NCBI GenBank assembly: GCA_934555825.1
Contig: CAKTFJ010000007.1
Span: 3,392-67,391, forward strand
Reading direction: 5' to 3'
Source of the DNA: an uncultured Hyphomicrobium sp.
GTDB taxonomy: Bacteria; Pseudomonadota; Alphaproteobacteria; Rhizobiales; Hyphomicrobiaceae
DNA: 64,000 nucleotides
Each line of letters begins with the position of its first letter. The first letter of the stretch is position 1. The notes under the pieces were generated by a model, which was not told where the DNA came from, did not search any database, and was given only the letters and a program-made list of their open reading frames with translations. The position numbers and the translations under genes were made by a program. Positions 17,570 through 25,775 of the stretch are shown here, in pieces.

Positions 17570-17961
17570 CGATGAAGCGCTTTGCGTACGCACTGGTGGC
17601 CGCCTCCGCTGTCATGATCGCAGCGGGTTCTTCAGCCATAGGCGACGATTGTCCGGAAAAGGACACCAAGCTGAAGCTTCCCGACATCTCGAACGACTAT
17701 CCGACCAACGTGCGCGCCGACTACGTCTATGGCTGCATGCTGGTCAACGGCATGACGCGCGACGTCGTCGACCGCTGCTCGTGCTCGATTGACGTGATCG
17801 CTTCCGTGCTGCCCTATGAGCAATACGAGGAGGCCGAAACCATTCTTTCGGTGCGACAGCGCGGCGGCGAGAGTGTTGCGTACATGTATGGGCCGATGTT
17901 CGTCGAGAAGGTCAACAATCTGAAGCGCGCGCAGGTCGAAGGCGAGGTTCGCTGCTTCTAA
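17566..17961 (+). CDS. Exported cysteine-containing protein of unknown function, 131 residues
   Basis: Signal peptide at residues 1-25 (MTMKRFAYALVAAS and on), then a helical protein with five cysteines: DDCPEK, YGCMLVNG, DRCSCSID and VRCF. The DRCSCS segment (CxC) could bind metal or form disulfides. It is the last gene of the SRPBCC-propeller unit and ends at a strong terminator. Its four-base overlap with the preceding gene suggests a paired product. Not recognised as a named family. A partner or chaperone role in the periplasm is inferred only from context. Confidence 0.8.
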   Translation: MTMKRFAYALVAASAVMIAAGSSAIGDDCPEKDTKLKLPDISNDYPTNVRADYVYGCMLVNGMTRDVVDRCSCSIDVIASVLPYEQYEEAETILSVRQRGGESVAYMYGPMFVEKVNNLKRAQVEGEVRCF

Positions 17962-17986
17962 GCGTGCGTATGAACGTCGAATATCG

Positions 17987-18016
17987 AAAAAGGGCGCCGC
18001 GAACGGCGCCCTTTTT
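17987..18016. terminator. Bidirectional rho-independent terminator
   Basis: A 13-base-pair perfect stem (AAAAAGGGCGCCG with CGGCGCCCTTTTT) and a CGAA loop. The A and T tracts serve both strands, so it ends the rightward SRPBCC-propeller unit and the leftward SoxYZ-like unit. Confidence 0.88.
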
Positions 18017-18049
18017 GTTTGGGGATCTTGGTATCGAGCGCGACGCGTC

Positions 18050-18892
18050 TCACGAGCCCTTGGGTTCTGCCCGGCCTGTGAATGTCCGCCCGTCTGTATC
18101 CTCGGCGGTGACTTCGATGGTGTCGTCCGTTCCGCTCGCATACGTGAAGCGGATGTTCGGATCTTCCGAGAGCGAGATACCGCCTTCGACACGGAACACG
18201 CGCTCGCCCCCGCGCGTGACGTCGATGCTGCGCAGGAACTTCGCCGGAATGTAATAGCCGGTCACCTGGTTGAGCTGCAGGCCCGAATACTGCGGATGGC
18301 GGATCATGACCTGCCCCATGCGCTGACCAGCCGCTGCCGTTGTCGCTTCGCCGGCGAGATGGCGGATCTGCATCCGCCCAGCATCCGCAAGAGCCGCGTC
18401 TGTATCCTTGAGCGCCGGTGCCGAGCACCCGCCCGCCGCCTTCACGAACTTCGTCGCCATCAGCAGGCGGCCGTCATCCGTTTCTACGATCGCCCGCACG
18501 TTGGAATACATGTCGACGCGGACGCGCGTTTCGATCACGCGCTCGCCCGATCCCGCCGCCGGCCCGAACGTGAAATCGCCCACGACGGGCGCTGGGTTCT
18601 GGTCGATGACGAGCGTGAGCTTGTTAACGTGATCGGCCATATGCGCGGGGATGCGCACCGTGAGCGGCACGAGGGCCGCGTCGTCCGCGCGGTAGGGCGC
18701 TTCCAGCGTCACGGCCGAGGTGTCCTCCACCACCGTCCGAGCGCCGAAAATGTCTTTTTCGAGTGCCGGCCAGATGTCTTCGTCCGTTGCTGATGCGCTA
18801 TGGAACGCACTGGAGGCGATCAGCGCTGAGACCGCCAGCATCGCGAGATGCGGCAAGCGGAGCAGGCTCTTCTTCTGCGGGCCCTGAGTCAT
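18050..18892 (-). CDS. Quinoprotein dehydrogenase-associated SoxYZ-like carrier
   Basis: A 280-residue exported fusion resembling SoxY (N-terminal) and SoxZ (C-terminal). The signal peptide ends SASA. The carrier cysteine is C156 in KAAGGCSAPA. In SoxY this cysteine arm is C-terminal, while in this family it sits between the two domains. The C-terminal SoxZ-like part includes MIRHPQYSGLQLNQ. The start at 18892 has GGAGGA upstream and is preferred to the ATG at 18946. The family is known to co-occur with PQQ-dependent dehydrogenases. The covalently carried group is undetermined. It follows the zinc metallohydrolase in the same leftward unit. Confidence 0.9.
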   Translation of the reverse strand: MTQGPQKKSLLRLPHLAMLAVSALIASSAFHSASATDEDIWPALEKDIFGARTVVEDTSAVTLEAPYRADDAALVPLTVRIPAHMADHVNKLTLVIDQNPAPVVGDFTFGPAAGSGERVIETRVRVDMYSNVRAIVETDDGRLLMATKFVKAAGGCSAPALKDTDAALADAGRMQIRHLAGEATTAAAGQRMGQVMIRHPQYSGLQLNQVTGYYIPAKFLRSIDVTRGGERVFRVEGGISLSEDPNIRFTYASGTDDTIEVTAEDTDGRTFTGRAEPKGS

Positions 18893-18936
18893 TGCGTCCT
18901 CCAGTCCGGCGCGCTCTGGCGCCGCGTCCGATGGGA

Positions 18937-19899
18937 TTACTCCCATTCAAGTTCGGCAAACGCAGCCGAGACATTTCTCCCATGATACGCGTCAAAAAGT
19001 TCCCACGCATCCTTTTCCGATAGGCCGACACTCTGGGTGGCCTCCGACAGCGTGCGGTTGTCGGCAATCATCTTGCGGACCTCGTCGGCGATCACCTGCA
19101 GATAATGGCGAATTGGCTTCGACGCGTCCGGCCACCCCATGGACGAGGGGCCGTGACCGGGCACGACGCGGTCCGCGGGCTCGGCGGCGAGCGTGTCGAG
19201 CACGGCCATCCAGCCCAGGATCGAACCGTCGATCGTCGGGATGTGCTCGGCGAACACGAGGTCGCCGAGAAACACGGTGCCCGTCTGGCTGTCGCGCACC
19301 GTCAGATCGTTATCCGTGTGCGCGGTGGGGTGTGGCGTCAGCGCGATCTCGCGGCCGCCCAGATCGAGCGTCGTCGGGGCTTCGATGAGCTGAGTCGGAA
19401 TAACGACTTTTGTCCCCGCGAAGGCCTCCGGCCCGAGATCCTGCTCGTAGACGGCGAGATAGCGGTCGGCACGGGACGCGAGCCCGCGCGCGATCTTGTG
19501 GTGCCCGACGAAGGTTGTGCCGTCGGCTTCGAATGCTGCGTTCCCCAGCACATGGTCCGGGTGCATGTGCGTGTTGATCACGTAGCGGATCGGAAGGTCG
19601 GTCACCGCCCGCACGGCCTCGTGAAGCCGCGCGCCCACTTTGGCGCTGCCTCCGGTATCGATCACCGCCACCGCCTCGCGGCCGACGATGAACCCCATGT
19701 TCGCATGGTCGCCCGCGTTGTCCCGCGTGGCGACTGCAACCTCTCCCCGGTGTGCGAAGACGTCGGGTGCGATCTGATCGACGAACGGATGGGGGCTCGG
19801 GCGCGCTGCCGAATCCGCCCGGCCAGGGCGCAAGCCGGCTGGAAGGAGCAGGAGCGCCGAAAGCGAAGATGCAGCCGTGAGCAGCGCGCGCCGGTCCAT
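18937..19899 (-). CDS. Quinoprotein relay system zinc metallohydrolase (MBL fold)
   Basis: A 320-residue exported metallo-beta-lactamase-fold protein related to SoxH. The N-terminus MDRRALLTAASSL resembles a signal with an arginine pair. Zinc ligands are visible in NTHMHPDHVLGN (HxHxDH), in TAHTDNDLTV and VFLGDLVF, and in VVPGHGPSSM. The family was defined by co-occurrence with quinoprotein dehydrogenases and the SoxYZ-like carrier. Which of its two subtypes this is cannot be settled by eye. It may release a group from the carrier cysteine (inference). First gene of the leftward pair, divergent from xoxF over a long control region. Confidence 0.88.
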   Translation of the reverse strand: MDRRALLTAASSLSALLLLPAGLRPGRADSAARPSPHPFVDQIAPDVFAHRGEVAVATRDNAGDHANMGFIVGREAVAVIDTGGSAKVGARLHEAVRAVTDLPIRYVINTHMHPDHVLGNAAFEADGTTFVGHHKIARGLASRADRYLAVYEQDLGPEAFAGTKVVIPTQLIEAPTTLDLGGREIALTPHPTAHTDNDLTVRDSQTGTVFLGDLVFAEHIPTIDGSILGWMAVLDTLAAEPADRVVPGHGPSSMGWPDASKPIRHYLQVIADEVRKMIADNRTLSEATQSVGLSEKDAWELFDAYHGRNVSAAFAELEWE

Positions 19900-20255
19900 C
19901 CTTCCGAGCGGGAACGCATGGGAGCGGCGCGGCGGAACGTCGTTAAGGGATGGATATGTGAAGGGGGGCCGGTTTCGGGTCACGCAGTGCGCCTCCGATG
20001 CTCTGAGAAGGTCCTTGATCGACGGTAGCCGCCCTGGATGACGGGGCGCCCAACAACGAGAGGTATCGAGATGGCCCCTACGCTTCAATGAGCGCTTTGG
20101 GAGAAGACTCGAACTGGCGGGACAAACTTCCGTCCAGGCACGTCAAAACTAGGGATAAATTCCCATTATTTCAGGAAGAAACACGTAAGCAGAGGCTGGG
20201 AAAAGCGGAAAAAATGACCGCATTAAATTTTTGAGGGGCAAAAATTATCTCCATA

Positions 20256-20270
20256 TGACATTGAATGTCA
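20256..20270. promoter_or_regulatory. 15-base palindrome upstream of xoxF (candidate operator)
   Basis: TGACATT-G-AATGTCA: two perfect 7-base arms around one base, in the AT-rich region 349 bases before the xoxF ATG. The size and symmetry fit a dimeric regulator site. The regulator is unknown; no regulator gene is present in the window. Confidence 0.4.
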
Positions 20271-20604
20271 ACAGGGCGAGAGGCCACCTTGTCATGGGAA
20301 AAATTAGACGTGCAGCGCACCATTTCATCCTGCGGCGCAAAAACTCCAATGATCCCTATTGTAAAAAGGGTCAGGGCCATTGTCCTATTGGTGTGGCAAG
20401 AAAATTCGCTTCACGGATTGCCTTGCGGACCTCACGAGAAAGTGTCTAAAAGGGACCACGGTAGCGATGGCTTCAGGAGGGTCCTTCAGTGCGGGAACTC
20501 CAATCGTAAGCCAACGGAAAGACACGGGAAATAATCCCGGGAAACCGTAGCTGGGCTGTGACACGCTGTCGTTCGCTGCCGCTTGCAAGCGTGGCAAGAA
20601 CTTT

Positions 20605-20613
20605 AAGGAGGAA
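20605..20613 (+). promoter_or_regulatory. Strong ribosome-binding site of xoxF
   Basis: AAGGAGGAA five bases before the ATG at 20619, an almost perfect anti-Shine-Dalgarno match. It fixes the start and fits a very highly expressed gene. Confidence 0.8.
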
Positions 20614-20618
20614 GCGCG

Positions 20619-22445
20619 ATGCGCAGAAGTGCACTCGCATACGGGCTGCTCGCCTCAGTCGCTCTGACTTCGCCGGTGATGGCGAATGAGGACGTGAAGA
20701 AGGCGACCGCGGACCCCAACAACTGGGCTATGCAGTCCGGTAACTACAACAACTGGCGTTATTCCGAGCTCGACGAGATCAACAAGTCGAACGTCAAGGA
20801 CCTCCGGGTTGCTTGGCAGTTCTCGACCGGCGTTCTGCGCGGTCACGAGGGCTCGCCGATCGTGATCGGCGATCGCATGTACCTGCACACGCCGTTCCCG
20901 AACAACATCTTCGCGCTCGACATCTCCGACCCTGTCGGTCCGAAGATCCTCTGGAAGTACTCTCCGAAGCAGGATCCGTCGGTCATCCCCGTGATGTGCT
21001 GCGACACGGTCAACCGTGGCGGCGTGAACATCGCTGGCGACACGCTGGTCTTCGGTCAGGCTGACACGACGCTCGTCGCTCTCGAAGTCGCGACCGGCAA
21101 GGAGAAGTGGAAGGCTGTCAACGGCGATCCCAAGAAGGGTGAGACCCACACGGGCTTCACGCTTGTCGTCGGTGATAAGGTCATCATGGGCACCTCGGGC
21201 GCCGAGTTCGGCGTGCGCTGCCACGTGACCGCCTACAACCTGGCTGACGGTTCGCGCGCTTGGCGCGCCTACTCGATGGGCCCGGATGAGGACATCCTGG
21301 TCGACCCGGAGAAGACCCTGTCGCTCGGCAAGCCGGTCGGCAAGGACTCTTCGCTCAAGACCTGGACCGGCGACCAGTGGAAGATCGGTGGCGGCTCGAC
21401 CTGGGGCTACGCCTCGTACGATCCGGATGCCAACCTCTTCTACTACGGCACGGGCAACCCCTCGACGTGGAACCCGGCTCAGCGCGCTGGACCTGACGGT
21501 AAGCAGATCGACCAGAAGTGGTCGATGACCATCTTCGCTCGTAACCCCGACACGGGCGTTGCAGCGTGGGCTTACCAGATGACCCCGTTCGACGAGTGGG
21601 ACTACGACGGCATCAACGAGAACCCTCTCGTTGACCTCAAGATCGGTGGCGAGGAGCGCAAGGTTCTGGTTCACTTCGATCGTAACGGCTTCGCCTACAC
21701 GATCGATCGTCTCAACGGTGAAGTGCTCGTCGCTCAGCCGTACGACGAAGACCTGAACTGGGCCACGCACGTCGACCTCGACAAGGACAGCCCGACCTAC
21801 GGTCGTCCGATCGTCGTCGCTTCGAAGTCCACGTTCCTCAACGGTCCGGACGTCAACACGAAGAACGTCTGCCCGGCGGCCCTTGGCTTCAAGGACCAGC
21901 AGCCGGTGGCCTACTCGCCGCTGACGGGTCTGTTCTACGTGCCGGTCAACAACGTTTGCATGGACTACGAGCCGTTCCAGGTTTCTTACACGCCTGGTCA
22001 GCCCTACGTCGGTGCGACGCTGTCGATGTTCCCGCCTGAGGGCAAGACGAACACCGGTCACTTCACCATCTGGGACGCTGCTGAAGGCAAGATCGTGCAT
22101 CAGCATGACGAGCCGTTCTCTGTCTGGTCGGGTGTTCTCACCACGGCTGGTGGGCTTGCCTTCCACGGCACGCTCGACGGCTACTTCAAGGCTCGTGACC
22201 AGGAAGGTGGCGCTGAGCTCTACAAGCACCGTCTGCCTTCGGGCTCGATCGGCAACGCTTTCACCTACGCTCAGGGTGGCAAGCAGTACGTTGGCATCTT
22301 CTCGGGCGTTGGTGGCTGGGCCGGCATCGGTCTCGCAGCTGGCCTCGACAAGCCGACGGACGGCCTCGGTGCAGTCGGCAACTACGCTGGCCTGAAGAGC
22401 TACACCGACCTCGGTGGCACGCTCACGATCTATGCGCTGCCCTAG
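20619..22445 (+). CDS. xoxF: Lanthanide-dependent PQQ methanol dehydrogenase XoxF
   Basis: A 608-residue periplasmic quinoprotein with an eight-bladed tryptophan-docking propeller. The signal peptide ends near VMANED. Adjacent cysteines C127-C128 form the ring disulfide that covers PQQ. Metal and catalytic ligands are seen in GAEFGV (E196), N280 and the segment FDEWDYDG, where D328 is the catalytic base and D330 is the extra aspartate that marks lanthanide-type enzymes (alanine in calcium-type MxaF). It oxidises methanol to formaldehyde, possibly further, passing electrons to XoxG. Codons favour T- and C-ending high-expression types more than its neighbours. Its terminator at 22467 suggests a mainly separate transcript. 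Confidence 0.98.
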   Translation: MRRSALAYGLLASVALTSPVMANEDVKKATADPNNWAMQSGNYNNWRYSELDEINKSNVKDLRVAWQFSTGVLRGHEGSPIVIGDRMYLHTPFPNNIFALDISDPVGPKILWKYSPKQDPSVIPVMCCDTVNRGGVNIAGDTLVFGQADTTLVALEVATGKEKWKAVNGDPKKGETHTGFTLVVGDKVIMGTSGAEFGVRCHVTAYNLADGSRAWRAYSMGPDEDILVDPEKTLSLGKPVGKDSSLKTWTGDQWKIGGGSTWGYASYDPDANLFYYGTGNPSTWNPAQRAGPDGKQIDQKWSMTIFARNPDTGVAAWAYQMTPFDEWDYDGINENPLVDLKIGGEERKVLVHFDRNGFAYTIDRLNGEVLVAQPYDEDLNWATHVDLDKDSPTYGRPIVVASKSTFLNGPDVNTKNVCPAALGFKDQQPVAYSPLTGLFYVPVNNVCMDYEPFQVSYTPGQPYVGATLSMFPPEGKTNTGHFTIWDAAEGKIVHQHDEPFSVWSGVLTTAGGLAFHGTLDGYFKARDQEGGAELYKHRLPSGSIGNAFTYAQGGKQYVGIFSGVGGWAGIGLAAGLDKPTDGLGAVGNYAGLKSYTDLGGTLTIYALP

Positions 22446-22466
22446 TTTGGCTCGCTAAGAAAACGG

Positions 22467-22495
22467 ACCGGCGCGGGGCAACCCGCGCCGGTTTG
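22467..22495 (+). terminator. Terminator after xoxF
   Basis: An 11-base-pair stem ACCGGCGCGGG with CCCGCGCCGGT, four-base loop, followed by a short TTTGTT. It lies 22 bases after the stop and may give partial termination, producing more xoxF than xoxGJ mRNA. Confidence 0.7.
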
Positions 22496-22664
22496 TTGCT
22501 GGAAAGTAATCCTCAAGACGACTTGTCGCAGCGGGCGGACGTCACCAAGTCGTGAAGAAGGTTCGAACGCAAATGCACCGTATTGTGAAGGCCCGAGAGC
22601 AGCTTCGGCGTTATAACGATCCGAACTGAAGCTGATCGGAGCTTCAACGTAACAGGGGACGCGC

Positions 22665-23246
22665 GTGAAAAGATTTGGTTTTGGTATGATCGTTGCTGCC
22701 GGTGTGGTGGCAGTTTCTATGGGATCTGCAATCGCAGACGACGACAAGTCGGCAGTGCCGAACCCGGAATTCGAAAAGCAGTTCCAGGAAGGCAAGGAAT
22801 TCAAAGACGGCAAGTGGACGCTCCCGGACGGCACGCCGACGTATGACGTCAAGCGCAATCCGGAGAACACGGATCACGTGGTGCAGGTCGACTGGAACAC
22901 CTATTCCGGCTGGCGCCGCTATCACGCAGAGTGCCACGTGTGTCACGGTCCGAACGCTGAAGGCTCGACGTTTGCGCCTGCCCTGAAGGACTCGCTCAAG
23001 ACTATGGATTACGCGAAGTTCCTCCAGGTCGTCGCGGGTGGTCAAGAAAGCGACATGGGCGGCACCAAGTCCGTCATGCCCGCGCTCGGCGATAACCCGA
23101 ACGTCATGTGCTACATCGACGACATCTACATCTATCTCCGCGCCCGCTCGACGGATGCTCTTCCGGGTGGTCGCCTGAGCGCAGACCAGCGCGCTGCGAA
23201 GCCGCCGGAGGCCGTCGAGTACGAGAAGGCCTGTACCGCAGGCTAA
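22665..23246 (+). CDS. xoxG: XoxF-associated c-type cytochrome
   Basis: A 193-residue exported cytochrome c with one heme site CHVCH (C90-C94) and a probable distal methionine in SVMPALGDNP. The signal peptide ends near AIAD. Two additional cysteines (VMCYIDD and KACTAG) match the four-cysteine methanol-metabolism cytochrome family. It is the expected electron acceptor for XoxF. It follows xoxF by 219 bases that include the terminator-like hairpin, and precedes xoxJ by 55 bases. Confidence 0.95.
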   Translation: MKRFGFGMIVAAGVVAVSMGSAIADDDKSAVPNPEFEKQFQEGKEFKDGKWTLPDGTPTYDVKRNPENTDHVVQVDWNTYSGWRRYHAECHVCHGPNAEGSTFAPALKDSLKTMDYAKFLQVVAGGQESDMGGTKSVMPALGDNPNVMCYIDDIYIYLRARSTDALPGGRLSADQRAAKPPEAVEYEKACTAG

Positions 23247-23301
23247 GCCTGAGAGACGGGTGGTTCGGCGGCTGCCTCATAAGAACGAGAGAGAAAATCC
23301 G

Positions 23302-24165
23302 ATGAGAACGCACGCCCTTCTAGCTCTCTTCCTTGGCAGCCTCGTCGTCGCCTCTGGTGACGCCGGGGCTGCCGAGGGTCATCTCGCGGATGCGGTCAAC
23401 CGCAACGTCTTCCGCGTCTGTGCAACGCCCGGAAATTTGCCCTACTCGAACGAGAAGAGCGAAGGGTTCGAAAACAAGATCGCCGAGATCTTCGCCGACG
23501 AACTCGGGCGCCCTGTCGAATACACGTGGTTTCCGCAAGGCCTCGGCTTGGTTCGCATGACGCTGGCAGCCCGGCGCTGCGACGTCATCATGGGCACCGT
23601 CCAGGCGGACGAATACACCCTCAATACCAATCATTATTACCGCACGACCTACGCCATCATCGCCAAGAAAGGCAGCGGCCTTGAGGACGTGAACTCGATC
23701 TATGACGAGCGTCTCAAGGGCAAGACCATTGGCGTCCAGGCGGGCGCCCCCGCAGCCGATCATGTTGCCCGCGCAGGCCTGATGCCGAACGCACGCTCCT
23801 ATCGCTTTATGGTCGACACGCGCCACGAGAGCCCGCCGCGCGAGATGATCCAGGACATCGAAAAGGGCGAGATCGATGCGGGCGTGCTGTGGGGCCCGTA
23901 CGCGGGCTATCACGCGAAGGAATTCGACGATCTGGTCGTCAATCCGATCGTCGAAGCGCGCCGGCCCGGCACCGAACGGCTCGACTATCGCATCACCCTA
24001 GGCGTGCGCGTCAACGAAGTGCAGTGGAAGCACGAAATCAACGACGTGATCACGAAGCGCCAGGGCGACATCGACAAGATCCTCCTCGACTATGGCGTGC
24101 CGATCATCGACGAGGACAACAAAATCATCACGGAGCCGCGCGGTCCCGTGAAGGGCACCAACTAA
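23302..24165 (+). CDS. xoxJ: Periplasmic binding protein-like XoxJ
   Basis: A 287-residue exported protein of the solute-binding fold (family 3 type). The signal peptide ends DAGAAEG, and the lobe begins VFRVCATPGNLPYSNEKSEGFENKIA, the usual opening of MoxJ/XoxJ. Further segments are RCDVIMGTVQADEY and GVQAGAPAADHV. XoxJ proteins are believed to bind and help activate XoxF rather than to serve transport; no permease adjoins it. The start at 23302 is chosen over an upstream GTG because it gives a proper signal peptide. Confidence 0.94.
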   Translation: MRTHALLALFLGSLVVASGDAGAAEGHLADAVNRNVFRVCATPGNLPYSNEKSEGFENKIAEIFADELGRPVEYTWFPQGLGLVRMTLAARRCDVIMGTVQADEYTLNTNHYYRTTYAIIAKKGSGLEDVNSIYDERLKGKTIGVQAGAPAADHVARAGLMPNARSYRFMVDTRHESPPREMIQDIEKGEIDAGVLWGPYAGYHAKEFDDLVVNPIVEARRPGTERLDYRITLGVRVNEVQWKHEINDVITKRQGDIDKILLDYGVPIIDEDNKIITEPRGPVKGTN

Positions 24166-24208
24166 AGTCCATCTGGCCCAAGCTTCCGTACAGAGCGGGC
24201 GGAGATTG

Positions 24209-24240
24209 ACGCCGGGCGTGCACGTGTGTACGCCCGGCGT
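24209..24240 (+). terminator. Hairpin after xoxJ
   Basis: A perfect 11-base-pair stem ACGCCGGGCGT with ACGCCCGGCGT and a 10-base loop, 43 bases after the xoxJ stop. The following T content is poor, so it may attenuate rather than stop transcription into the next gene, or protect the 3' end of the xoxGJ mRNA. Confidence 0.5.
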
Positions 24241-24275
24241 ATGTCGTTTGGAGCAGGGCGCTGAGGAGCATCGGC

Positions 24276-24872
24276 GTGCGATCGGGCTGGGTGACGATGG
24301 GCGCCGTTTCGTTCGTAGCGTGCACGCGCGCATGTTTGGCGGTCGTGGCCATCATGCTGCTCTCCCTGCCGCAAGCATCTGCTGCCGGCGCCGGTAACGT
24401 GCCGGAACTCGATGGCTATAGAACCGACGACTACCGAGCCCCTGTTCCTCTCACATTGAAGGGCGCGCGCTCGATCGACGCGGACGACGCAGAAAAGATC
24501 GTCCGCGAAGGACATGCGCTATTCGTCGATGTCTATCCCCGCGCGAAAAAGCCGCCGAACCTCCCGAAAGGGACAATCTGGCGCGACCCCACCCACATGA
24601 GCATCAAAGGCGCCTACTGGCTGCCGAATGTGGGATACGGCGTGCTGTCCGACGAGTTTGAAGAGTACTTCAAGACGCGCTTGGCGATGTTGACAGAGAA
24701 TGATCCGTCACGCGCGATCGTCTTCTTCTGCCAGCGGGATTGCTGGATGTCCTGGAACGCCGCCAAGCGCGCGCTCGAATGGGGCTATTCGGATGTGCTC
24801 TGGTTTTCCGAAGGAACGGACGCTTGGCAGGAGCACGGCTTCGACCTCGTGAAGGTGGAGCCGGTTCCTTAA
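24276..24872 (+). CDS. PQQ-dependent catabolism-associated CXXCW-motif rhodanese-like protein
   Basis: A 198-residue exported protein with a rhodanese-like domain. GTG start with TGAGGAG upstream; signal segment to about residue 37. The family signature is FFCQRDCWMSWNAAKRA, here with cysteines C152 and C156, followed by ALEWGYSDVLWFSEG and DAWQEHGF. The family occurs next to PQQ-dependent alcohol dehydrogenases and the PQQ-linked ABC system, both present here. Its activity is unproven; the cysteine pair suggests redox or persulfide chemistry that might connect with the SoxYZ-like carrier (inference). Confidence 0.9.
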   Translation: MRSGWVTMGAVSFVACTRACLAVVAIMLLSLPQASAAGAGNVPELDGYRTDDYRAPVPLTLKGARSIDADDAEKIVREGHALFVDVYPRAKKPPNLPKGTIWRDPTHMSIKGAYWLPNVGYGVLSDEFEEYFKTRLAMLTENDPSRAIVFFCQRDCWMSWNAAKRALEWGYSDVLWFSEGTDAWQEHGFDLVKVEPVP

Positions 24873-24980
24873 GCGCGGACGGACAAGCGGTCTCGTGGCG
24901 TAGAGACGCAAGATGCGCGTGGTGGGGCTCGCTTGAGCGAACGTCGCCGCCGCGCTGCGTCAGGCCATCGAAAAAGGAAG

Positions 24981-25694
24981 TTAGCTCGTCATCCCGTTAC
25001 GGATCGCACGCGTCAGCATGAAAAGGCGCTCCTCGATCAGAACCGGCAACTCGCACGCGAGCGGAATGTTCGTCTGCCGCTCGTGGAAAATGCGCTGAGC
25101 CCAATCGAACTTCTCTTGCGCGTCTTTGAGCTTGGCGGCTGCGTCGTCGTCCGTCGGCGCCTTGTCCTGAAGCTTGGAGATGGCCGAACTCTGCCGCTCG
25201 AGTTCCCGTGAGCGCTCCTGCTGCGAACGCTGATAGCGTTCGATGCCTGCCATCACGCCGCGGCGCTGCGTCGTCGCCCTGTCGAACAACCCGGCGAACA
25301 GCAGCGTCAGCCGTTCGTCCTTCTTGTCCTCCGGCAGCTCCTTCGCGAACGCTTCCACCGCATCTTCAGCCTGATCGACAGGGATGCGGCGGCTCGAAAG
25401 AACCTCGATGAGGGCTGAGACGTCGTTGTCCAGGAACCAGCCTTTGACCCCATCGATGGACGGTCCGTCCCAGATCTGCGCGACAGAAAGCGTGTCCACC
25501 CTGCGTTGCACGCAAGGCCAGGCGGACGTCATGTCGATCGGTGGCGGTGCGGGTTCGCCGACGGCAGGCATCGGCGTTACGGCGGGGCCACCCGCCGCCG
25601 CTGGGCTGGATTGGAGTGCGAACGACGCGCCGAGGAGGAAGGCCGCGCCAAGGACGAAGGATGCGATCGAAGCATTCTGAGCGGTGCTGGTCAT
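24981..25694 (-). CDS. Exported hypothetical protein, 237 residues
   Basis: N-terminal signal or anchor segment (residues 10-30), proline-rich linker, then a mostly helical domain: WPCVQRRVDTLSVAQIWDG, LPEDKKDERLTLLFAGLFDR, and a charged coiled-coil-like stretch ERYQRSQQERSRELERQ. Two cysteines (WPCVQ and LACELP) could pair. It is the last gene of the leftward PQQ-linked ABC set, 81 bases after the permease. Not recognised as a named family; association with the ABC system is inferred from position only. Confidence 0.8.
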   Translation of the reverse strand: MTSTAQNASIASFVLGAAFLLGASFALQSSPAAAGGPAVTPMPAVGEPAPPPIDMTSAWPCVQRRVDTLSVAQIWDGPSIDGVKGWFLDNDVSALIEVLSSRRIPVDQAEDAVEAFAKELPEDKKDERLTLLFAGLFDRATTQRRGVMAGIERYQRSQQERSRELERQSSAISKLQDKAPTDDDAAAKLKDAQEKFDWAQRIFHERQTNIPLACELPVLIEERLFMLTRAIRNGMTS

Positions 25695-25775
25695 TTTTGT
25701 CTCTCGTTGGTCCAGTTCGCCGAAGAAGCTGAAACAGGCTTTTGAAGTCTCCGTTTTGAGGATGGGAGCGAAGCC

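Larger units (their letters stand above)
19900..20618. other. Long AT-rich control region between metallohydrolase and xoxF
   Basis: About 720 bases without a convincing gene, lower in GC than the flanks, especially 20150-20420. It holds the palindrome at 20256-20270 and a second short inverted repeat CGGGAAATAATCCCG at 20525-20539. It must contain the promoters for the divergent units. No clear sigma70 pair could be chosen by eye. Confidence 0.6.

Noticed and set aside
20655..22229. A 524-codon leftward open frame
   Set aside because: Antisense to xoxF; shadow composition and no ribosome-binding site or domain.
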